Positions 59,501-64,000 of a stretch of DNA of 64,000 bases are shown here, piece after piece. Positions within the stretch are counted from its first letter, which is position 1, and every line of letters starts with the position of its first letter. Below the pieces are notes generated by a model. The model was not told the origin of the DNA. It saw only the letters and a program-made list of their open reading frames with translations, and searched no databases. The position numbers and the translations under genes are program-made. Source of the stretch: Symsagittifera roscoffensis (Eukaryota; Xenacoelomorpha; Acoela; Convolutidae); contig NC_087067.1 in NCBI RefSeq assembly GCF_963678635.1, forward strand, positions 41,752,696 through 41,816,695. Direction: 5' to 3'.

Positions 59501-62172
59501 GAATTGATCACATGCACATCCAATCAAATAGTTGTTCGTTGCAAGCTGAGAATTATACTGCAACCAACTGAGAATTGGAGAAATAGAAATCGACTTGGTC
59601 AAGAGAAGGCTGCGAAACTCGCTTTCGTGCTACGCGCTCTCAAAAAAGAGCACTATTTTTGATAAATCACTGAATGATTTGTTTGAACTGAATTCAATTT
59701 TTAACCCTGTTTTTTAACGTTTTTTAACATTTTTAACGTTAAAAACTGTTAAAAATCTTGTGAGGGTGTTAAAAAGCCAACCCTGTCATCGTCTATTACT
59801 TTACTTGACGACTTCAGATGGATGAAAATAGTCCTGATTTAAATTACGCGGACAAAATGAATAAAACTTGAAAACTAAAGCTCATTTATCTCAAATTGGA
59901 TTCACTTTAGACAATAACAGATGAAACAAATTTTGCTAAGAATTATTATCGTGCAATTTAATTTGCAAAATTCGGACCAAAATTTTCAGCCCAAAAACGG
60001 GTTAATTTGGGGCTTTTTATTCAATAAAAATTATGTCACAACTACCGGGTCAATTGCTGACAAAATTATATAAACTGTGTATAAATAAATTTACTTTTGT
60101 TTGATAGCTGTTAACTGTGTATGAATAACTTTTTTTCTTTTGATAGCTTAAAACTGTCTCGATGTAAAAATAACGAACTCTAAAAACTTTGTTGAGCTAC
60201 ATAAGAGGCTCACTGTGCAATATTTTTTATCAGCAGTTGATGGGTAGTTTTGGCGTCGTAGATTTTGATTGAATCAGTGAATCAGTAAGTCAAAAATGGT
60301 TCGTTTTAAGGGTAAATATTTAAAATTTTACAAAATTAATTGCACCATATTAATTCTGGTATATCCTTAAGCAGGGGCGGATCTAGGATTTTCTCGAGGG
60401 GGGCGGATTTTGAGGGGGGCGGATCGAGGGTCGACCAAATTGATTTTCCGAGCTCTCCTAAAGCACTATATTTTCCGAGCTCTCCTAAAGCACTATAAAG
60501 ACCGTAGATAGACCAAACTTTCTGCGCCGCAGGCAAACTTTTGAAAAAACAGGTAAAAAAGCCGTTTTTGAACACTTTTTGAAAAAAATTTTTACAAAAA
60601 AAATCGCGTTTTTTTTTTGGCGCGCGCTCCCCCTCAAAGTTCTAAAGGCGCGCTCCCCCGCCTTTAGAAAAATTTTAGGGTCCGTCACCAAAAATGGATT
60701 TCTTAAAAATTACCAAAGGGGGACCCTTTGGGTCGGCATGGGGTCAAATGGCGTCCGTCTCTCCCCCACCCCCCCCCCCCCCCCCCCTAAATCCGCCCCT
60801 GTCCTTAAGCAAGATTGATATTAATCATTTTTTGTCTAAAGTTAACCCAATTTGTGAAAAAGCGCAATTTACTTTTCAAGTTTCGTTCGTTTTGTCCGGA
60901 TAATTTAAACAAAGAGGCGAAGTGGAGCTGCGCAACACTTGCGAGACAATAACATAGCCAATCGAAGATTGGAAAAGAGTAATGAACGCAAGTAAACAGA
61001 AAAAAAACACTGACTTTGTTGAAAAAATCTCAACTTTCAAATTTCAAATACAAAAAAATAGATGCAATTTAAGCTCTTTGAATTTCTAGAACAATTTATG
61101 ATGGGTACTTTTTTATATCATTAACCAACTTGAGAAAACTGGATCAATATTAAAAATTTTTATTCCGCTGAAAATCTAAAAATTAAATTCCACTTTCGAA
61201 ACTAGAAACTGTTCACTTTTTTCGCGCCATTTCCACGTTTGTATTTGGAGTGCGTAGTTATTAGAGCATTTCAAGAAAGTTTTTATTGAAAAACTAAGCT
61301 GAAAAAAAATTGATCTAAAAGTCGAAAAAACTACATCTACAAAAATTTCATACCTTTGCTTTGGATGATAATAAACAGCCTTAACTTGCATTGAGAATCA
61401 ATTACCGATTGGCAACTAAGGCGATAAAGGTTGGGTCGACCCTCGTGAAAACAAAGACTGCAGTAAAAAAAATCCACCTATAAAAAATTAAACCTCAAAA
61501 CTTTTACGATCCATCTTTCCTGAAAAACGAACTCATTTAAAAAATTCAACCTTGAAGCTAGCCCAGACAAGTTGACCAAGCCGATATAAAATTGATAAAA
61601 TATACCCAATTTAAAAAGTTTTTATTCCGCTTTCAAAACTAGAAATCGATCACGGTTTTTTCAGCCTTTGAAGCTTTCATAATTGGAGTGTGCAATTTGC
61701 TAGTCTTCTATTAAATGAACTTGAATTGACTCAAAAAAAGCACATATACTTAAGGCCATTCATAAATGCATTTATAAGTATGAATGCACTTCTCTTGTTA
61801 TTTGAGCATTTTCCTGAAAAATCATCACGACTTCAAAGAATCTTAAAGAATTTAAGATTCTTTAAGGATCTTGAAGAATTTTTGAGAACAATTATTTACG
61901 GGAAAAAACCTAGTTCCCGAATACGAGTCCACTTGCTCTCTCAGAATAAATCAGCACTGTACTTGCAACCTATCGCCACCTGAAAGCTTCATCCGCAATC
62001 TAACCTTGATCATTTTTCTCATCATCACTTGACGACTCCTCTTCCTCTAGTTCCTCTTCTTGGACATGGAAGTCATCGTCATCCTCCTCATTTTCTCCTC
62101 CCACTTTTATCATACTCGGCAACACAATATTCGTCATCAGCTTCGGCTGTCTTTTCCCAGCACCTCTGGCAC
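40801..62172 (-). CDS. PHF14: PHF14-like PHD-finger protein with giant C-terminal extension; 12 exons, 5' end outside window
   Basis: Minus-strand exons 62172-62005, 59034-58967, 58631-58575, 57659-57121, 56948-56909, 56832-56650, 56403-56148, 54291-53784, 51827-51587, 49780-49383, 49152-48777 and 44517-40801. All splice phases agree and the sum gives 2182 or more residues plus stop. Order: acidic N-terminal exons; PHD1 (C-A-V-C ... C-D-K-C-G-V-S-V-H-E-G-C-Y-G); an extended PHD; a helical region; a coiled coil; PHD3 split by an intron (…W-L-W | Q-C-K-L-C); then about 1500 disordered residues. PHF14 reads histone H3 tails in the nucleus. Vertebrate PHF14 is about 900-950 residues with a fourth PHD finger, which I do not find here. 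The part after 51587 could be a separate gene; only splice signals and phase tie it to PHF14. Confidence 0.8.
44743..44955 (-). CDS. Tc1/mariner-type HTH exon, possible alternative first exon
   Basis: ATG at 44955 opens 71 codons that match the N-terminal helix-turn-helix of Tc1-like transposases (M-P-R-L-T-L-N-E-R … C-S-Q-T-Q-I-A-R-Y-F … T-S-T-I-S-R-L … D-R-P-R-P-G). There are no stops. It then meets a consensus donor AAC|GTGAGT in phase 0. The giant exon acceptor lies 226 bases downstream and is also entered in phase 0. No catalytic DDE part is present nearby. Either a transposon remnant or a domesticated DNA-binding start for a shorter isoform. Confidence 0.6.
45240..45330 (-). mobile_element. 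tRNA-derived SINE head
   Basis: On the minus strand a B box GGGGTTCGAACCCTGTTGG is preceded by a decayed head (AGACTCTACCTCTAGATG). It lacks a proper D arm. Confidence 0.5.
46321..46393 (+). repeat. 18-bp tandem array, about four units
   Basis: Repeats of TGAAGTTTATTTATTCCC with single-base changes, in the intron before the giant exon. Confidence 0.85.
46820..46980. repeat. Dispersed repeat (CACTTTCGAAACTAGAAGTC family)
   Basis: It shares CCACTTTCGAAACTAGAAGT, TCGATAGTGGAG-TTGCCTTCC and AAAGGAAA blocks with 53305-53470, 54625-54790, and partial copies near 61188-61260 and 61625-61720. All lie in introns of the PHF14-like gene. Class unknown. Confidence 0.6.
47405..47440. repeat. Short SINE-tail motif
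   Basis: GGCGAAGCTGCCTTCGCAAA, the hairpin end of the tRNA-Met SINE without its head. Similar orphan pieces occur near 50213, 52385, 52550, 60915, 62318 and 63975. Confidence 0.5.
48411..48700. mobile_element. hAT-type MITE, decayed copy
   Basis: A C-run near the left end and AAATAGATCCACCCCTG at the right match the family termini. The interior keeps the AATTTGGATGACCTAAAAAA block. No target duplication seen. Confidence 0.6.
48777..49152 (-). CDS. Extension exon: disordered Ser/Thr/Glu-rich
   Basis: Acceptor ATATTTATAG|C and donor AAAAG|GTAAGT. 125 codons starting L-P-A-L-G-S-R-S-L-H-E-Y and ending A-R-K-F-T-F-E-K, which joins V-E-T-S-K-D-G of the giant exon in phase 0. Confidence 0.72.
49383..49780 (-). 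CDS. Extension exon: disordered Ser/Glu/Lys-rich
   Basis: Acceptor GTGCTATTTCAG|CTC and donor ATCAA|GTAAGT. 132 codons with an acidic patch (D-F-Q-G-S-D-E-E-A-E-S-D-E) and a proline-rich end (K-T-P-P-P-I-K-P-T). No fold recognised. Confidence 0.72.
50321..50997. repeat. Local direct duplication, two full units and one half unit
   Basis: Unit 50321-50586 and unit 50731-50997 are nearly identical (ACGTTTTTCTCAAATGATGT … ATAAATCGAAACCACTTAAT). Between them 50585-50697 repeats only the second half. Intronic, non-coding. Confidence 0.85.
51135..51245 (-). mobile_element. tRNA-derived SINE
   Basis: Minus strand: CAGTCTAGAGGTAACGTCTA (A box), B box GAGTTCGAATCCGGTCCG. The body shares CTTTTTA and GTGGCAACTAA words with other copies. 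Confidence 0.6.
51587..51827 (-). CDS. PHF14: PHF14-like exon: last PHD3 cysteines and acidic linker
   Basis: Acceptor ACTGTTTCCAG|G and donor TGC|GTAAGT. It starts Q-C-K-L-C, finishing the zinc fingers of PHD3. Then comes a basic R-T-R-K-R-T motif and a Glu/Lys-rich stretch. If unspliced it would stop 18 codons later, which is the main alternative C-terminus. Confidence 0.85.
52034..52210 (+). mobile_element. tRNA-derived SINE
   Basis: GGCCGTAGCCGAACGGGTAA (A box) and TTTTCGAACCCAATTTCGA (B box) with a tRNA-Leu-like middle (GCCTTAAACAC). The body has CATCCGCCTCCTCAAACTAG and GGAAGGAATGGATC. No acceptor-stem closure, so not a tRNA gene. Confidence 0.65.
52255..52325 (+). repeat. Short tandem repeat (AACTATTGACGTCATTGATT units)
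   Basis: Two to three units of about 32 bases containing TATTGACGTCAT. The TGACGTCA core equals a CRE-like palindrome, probably by chance. Confidence 0.6.
52803..52824. repeat. TA microsatellite
   Basis: About ten TA repeats. Confidence 0.95.
53305..53470. repeat. Dispersed repeat, same family as 46820
   Basis: CACTTTCGAAACTAGAAGTC, GATCACGTTTT, TTCAATAGCGGAGTTTGCCT and AAACCGCGAAAAAGT blocks in the same order. Confidence 0.6.
53784..54291 (-). CDS. PHF14: PHF14-like exon: coiled coil and most of PHD3
   Basis: Acceptor TTTGTCTTTAG|AT and donor CTATG|GTAAGT. Heptad-like R-F-E-E-L-E-K … L-K-D-E-L-Y-D-L-E-K-K-L is followed by a Ser/Thr linker and PHD3 (C-D-V-C-K-L … C-D-S-C-K-M-H-F-H-I-N-C-L-D-P-P-L), ending within the W-L-W triplet. 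Confidence 0.93.
54625..54790. repeat. Dispersed repeat, same family as 46820
   Basis: CATTTTCGAAATTAGAAGTC, GATCACGTTTTTCGTGACCT, TTCGATAGTGGAGTTTGCCT and AAACCGCAAAAAA in the same order. Confidence 0.6.
54990..55170 (-). mobile_element. tRNA-Met-derived SINE, second copy
   Basis: It matches 39145-39345 block for block: CACAGAGGC, AAGCTGCGCTTC, AGCAGCTCTATAAAGT, AAGCCTCGAATTAGT, and the head CTAGAGATTATGAGTCGCAC / CCACTCAGCCACGGACGCTT. Similarity continues to about 55335. Confidence 0.75.
55383..55540. repeat. Inverted repeat
   Basis: AAATGCTAATCATATAATTT near 55386 and AAATTGTATGATTAGCATTT near 55508 are inverted arms. A partial third arm lies between. Probably a small foldback element. 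Confidence 0.6.
56148..56403 (-). CDS. PHF14: PHF14-like exon: helical linker
   Basis: Acceptor TTACTTTTAG|GGC and donor CAAG|GTATGC. 85 codons with charged helices followed by K-W-Y-L-T-P-A-F-D-V-N-F-V-A-Y-F. It corresponds in position to the region between the extended PHD and coiled coil of PHF14. Confidence 0.82.
56650..56832 (-). CDS. PHF14: PHF14-like exon: end of the extended PHD
   Basis: Acceptor TGTTCTTCAG|GAC and donor ACA|GTACGT. A Gly/Asn-rich insert is followed by F-F-A-Y-C-K-V-H-S-D, the last zinc ligands (C and H) of the extended PHD, then a basic helix. Confidence 0.9.
56909..56948 (-). CDS. PHF14: PHF14-like micro-exon, 40 bases
   Basis: Acceptor AATTTTCAG|T and donor GCT|GTAAGT. 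It restores the split Cys and encodes G-Q-K-M-G-F-L-A-E-A-E-A-A, matching the conserved C-A-Q-K-E-G-L-L-S-E-A region of PHF14. Confidence 0.88.
57121..57659 (-). CDS. PHF14: PHF14-like exon: PHD1 and most of the extended PHD
   Basis: Acceptor ATATTTTCAG|TTC and donor CTTG|GTTTGT. PHD1 begins C-A-V-C-L-L-T-E-G and runs through C-D-K-C and H-E-G-C-Y-G to W-F-C-S-V-C. The zinc knuckle (C-E-L-C-P…W-I-H-V-V-C-G-L-Y) and the start of the extended PHD (C-M-F-C-E-D…C-G-A-G-R-C-K-T-Y-F-H-P-S) follow. This PHD-knuckle-PHD arrangement is the histone H3 reader module of PHF14. The Cys that completes F-H-P-S-C is split across the intron. Confidence 0.95.
58246..58370. repeat. Inverted repeat (hairpin) in PHF14-like intron
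   Basis: Arms AGGTCAGATTAGATTTTCTT…ACAACAT (58246-58274) and ATGTTGTAGAAGAAACTATA…GACCT (58341-58370) are reverse complements with few mismatches, with a spacer of about 66 bases. Confidence 0.75.
58575..58631 (-). CDS. PHF14: PHF14-like exon: acidic, 19 codons
   Basis: Acceptor ATTTTTAAG|GTC and donor AAG|GTGAGA, phase 0 on both sides. It encodes VLGDVADSSDEDLDKTLDK. A short exon that would be missed by length alone. Confidence 0.75.
58967..59034 (-). CDS. PHF14: PHF14-like exon: acidic, 22 codons
   Basis: Acceptor TTTCAATAG|GT and donor AAT|GTAAGT. It encodes A-S-A-D-S-N-K-E-D-D-E-D-E-S-E-S-E-E-Q. It joins the upstream exon in phase 1 and the next in phase 0. Confidence 0.78.
59180..59313 (-). 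mobile_element. Truncated tRNA-Met SINE, interrupted by a MITE
   Basis: Hairpin end GCGAAGCTGCGCTTCGC, then AAGCAGCTTTATAAAGTG and AAGCCTCGAATTAG as in the 39145 copy. The head is degenerate. The next 464 bases are an inserted MITE. Confidence 0.7.
59322..59785. mobile_element. hAT-type MITE, second family
   Basis: Termini CAGGGTTGGCTTGTTAATTA and TTAAAAAGCCAACCCTG are inverted. Perfect 8-bp target duplication TCATCGTC (59314-59321 and 59786-59793). Subterminal GTTTTTTAACGTTTTTTAAC motifs occur at both ends. No coding capacity. Confidence 0.9.
60372..60801. mobile_element. hAT-type MITE, best-preserved copy
   Basis: It starts CAGGGGCGGATCTAGG and ends CCTAAATCCGCCCCTG. Perfect 8-bp target duplication TCCTTAAG (60364-60371 and 60802-60809). 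The interior contains a 26-base direct duplication (CCGAGCTCTCCTAAAGCACT) and a long C-run near the right end. Confidence 0.92.
62005..62172 (-). CDS. PHF14: PHF14-like exon: acidic N-terminal region
   Basis: Acceptor GGTGTCCAG|GT and donor CAAG|GTTAGA. It encodes K-R-Q-P-K-L then a long Glu/Asp run ending S-S-S-D-D-E-K-N-D-Q. Human PHF14 also has a long acidic N-terminus. The start codon and earlier exons lie beyond this exon and I could not find them before the right edge. Confidence 0.75.
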
Positions 62173-63039
62173 CTGGACACCGAAAATAGATTTTAGAGTA
62201 CGTCTTAATCATTTATACGCCTTTTATATTTAAAACAAAAAAAAAACATAACATAGATACTCCTTAAAAAAAAACAATAGGCTTAGTCTATCAGAGCCGT
62301 GAAGTTGAATTAACACGGGGGCGAAGTCGAGCTTTGCCCGTTTGCGGTACAAAATAAGGACTACAGAATAAAAACTTAGCCACAGACAGTTGGATTATTG
62401 GGGTATTGTTGGGAAGGGGCTCTTAATTTAAATGTAGATTAGAGGAAATTGATATTATACTGTGCGGAAACCTGATCTATCAAGGGGGCAGACATTGGTG
62501 ATTAGCTTTTTAACTTTCAAAAGAAAGAAAAAAAGAAAGAAAGAATCTCCGGTCAATCACAAACAAATACGCAGATACAAAGCGGACGTTAACTCTAATT
62601 TTTTAAAACATTTTTCAATGTTTTCGACTTCTTATGTTTGTGTTTTATGGCAAGTGAGGCGCAGCGGATATTGGTAAAACTTAATTTTAGGTAAACATGC
62701 AAAGCAAACATTTAAATACTAAATTAGCAACGGAACAAAACGAAGCGGAAAAAAGACAATAATCTTTCAGAAGGCATCAGTTTAGCTGAAAAAAAGATTT
62801 TATAAAAAATTTTTTTAGTCCATATGAATTTACAACCACACTTGCAACTAATGAAAAATTTTGTAAGTTTTTAGTCCCCCTGAAACTACAACAACACTTG
62901 CAACTAATGAAAATTACTTACAGCAAAAGCAAAGTTCATGATGTGACAACTAAGTCAAAAAAAACTTGAGCAGACAAGCGAAAGTCCGACACTTCAATTT
63001 TACCAAAAACAAATCAATTTCATAGACGAAAAAAAACAA
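62173..63039. other. Presumed PHF14-like intron, no exon seen
   Basis: It contains orphan SINE-tail motifs (near 62318 and 62930) and AT-rich text. I looked for an acidic exon ending in phase 1 and found none. Confidence 0.4.
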
Positions 63040-63115
63040 GGTCAGGCTGGGACTCAAACCACAGACCTAAGGAAGCAAATGCGACCAAGTTAACTCTAGG
63101 CCAATTGGGAACGAG
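63040..63115 (-). mobile_element. tRNA-derived SINE head
   Basis: Minus strand: TTGGCCTAGAGTTAACTTGG (A-box-like) and GTGGTTTGAGTCCCAGCCTG (B box). A weaker head of similar layout follows at about 63440-63510. Confidence 0.5.
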
Positions 63116-63204
63116 CCTGTAAGTGGTTAGGGTTCAATAATAAAACAAATAAGAAAATCAAGGAAGTAAGATTTGTAAAAAAAAGTTATTAACGGGGAAA
63201 AAAA

Positions 63205-63242
63205 GTATGTATGTATGTATGTATGTATGTATGTATGTATGT
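63205..63242 (+). repeat. GTAT tetranucleotide microsatellite
   Basis: Nine uninterrupted units. Confidence 0.97.
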
Positions 63243-64000
63243 TATTTTTTACTATAAATGTATTACTATAAAAAAAAGAAATATAATTTTTTGAATCAAT
63301 AAAACGTCCAAGTTATTTTGGTGCGCCTGACATAAAAAATAACATGCGAAAAATAGGCCACGCTTACTTCAACTAATATCATGTATCCTCGGTCTCATGT
63401 TAAAAAATAATGAAGACAAAACAACAACAAAAAACAACGAGCTTGTGGAAGGTCAACATCTGGCACCAAAATCGCAACCCTGACCTTTATGCCCAAACCA
63501 CATCCCCGTTAGCATAGACAAGGAGGAAATTTACATTCAAGTATAAAACATGCAGGACGTTAAATTCTTTGAACTTCAAGAATCTTTATTGAACCTTTTG
63601 TCATGAAACTTACCTAAAAAGAAAATTGAATCAATAGACAAGTTTTTTGAATTGGTGGTTCTCGTAATTTTTACTTAAATTAGTTCAAATAAAAAATCGC
63701 AAAAAAGCAATAATCAGAAAACTGATTTAATCAATAACTCCATCAGAAGACTCCCATAACTCTATTGAATGCTTAATTTAGCATTTAATAATTACCAATT
63801 TCTGCATAACTTATCATAATAAATATCAAACATAATTTCCGAGAAAACTTTGAAATAAATACGTCTAGTGCAATTAAGACAAAACAGACCGGAGGCCAAT
63901 TTGACAGAATTTCAGACCGCAACGGAAAAATCAGAAAATGCAATATCGCAAAAACGATGCTTCACCATAAAAGCAAAGCGGAACTTCACAAAACTTGCGA

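Noticed and set aside
60579-60818. Plus-strand frame ending in a proline run
   Set aside because: Entirely inside a hAT MITE; the prolines are the poly-C tract.

Overview
This is a 64 kb piece of an AT-rich animal nuclear genome. Genes are split by GT-AG introns, repeats are abundant, there are no bacterial-style operons, and there is one 200-base assembly gap. The gene families (ionotropic glutamate receptor, SMARCAL1, PHF14) are metazoan. Together with tRNA-derived SINEs, hAT-type MITEs, Helentron-like elements and a Ty3 relic they point to an invertebrate. The phylum cannot be fixed from sequence alone; a tunicate or larvacean is only a guess.

Layout. 1-1.65 kb: a degenerate tandem array, then one minus-strand exon of a NIDO-domain-like extracellular protein. 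1.65-14.6 kb: almost gene-free, with four copies of one Helentron-like family, a SINE and a long inverted repeat. 14.6-27.3 kb: a complete plus-strand ionotropic glutamate receptor that I assembled from six phase-consistent exons. It is a 456-residue protein without an amino-terminal domain, and its M3 gating motif is replaced. A further candidate 3' exon lies at 27.9 kb. 28.06-30.73 kb: an internally deleted, broken Ty3-type LTR element. 30.7-35.8 kb: repeats only. 35.8-38.4 kb: an intronless SMARCAL1-type annealing helicase on the minus strand, with the last exon of an unidentified same-strand gene ending only about 96 bases upstream. 40.8-62.2 kb (and beyond the right edge): a PHF14-like chromatin reader on the minus strand. 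Twelve exons with consistent splice phases code for at least 2182 residues, including a large disordered C-terminal extension found as one 3.7 kb exon. A Tc1-type helix-turn-helix exon with its own ATG and a consensus donor lies 226 bases upstream of that large exon, in a compatible phase.

Functionally the window pairs a membrane receptor gene with two nuclear genes, one for replication-fork repair and one for histone reading; nothing suggests that they work together. The observations most worth following are the receptor with its rewritten pore, the possible transposase-HTH isoform of the PHF14 extension, the possible operon-like spacing upstream of SMARCAL1, and the Helentron-like family with asymmetric terminal inverted repeats.
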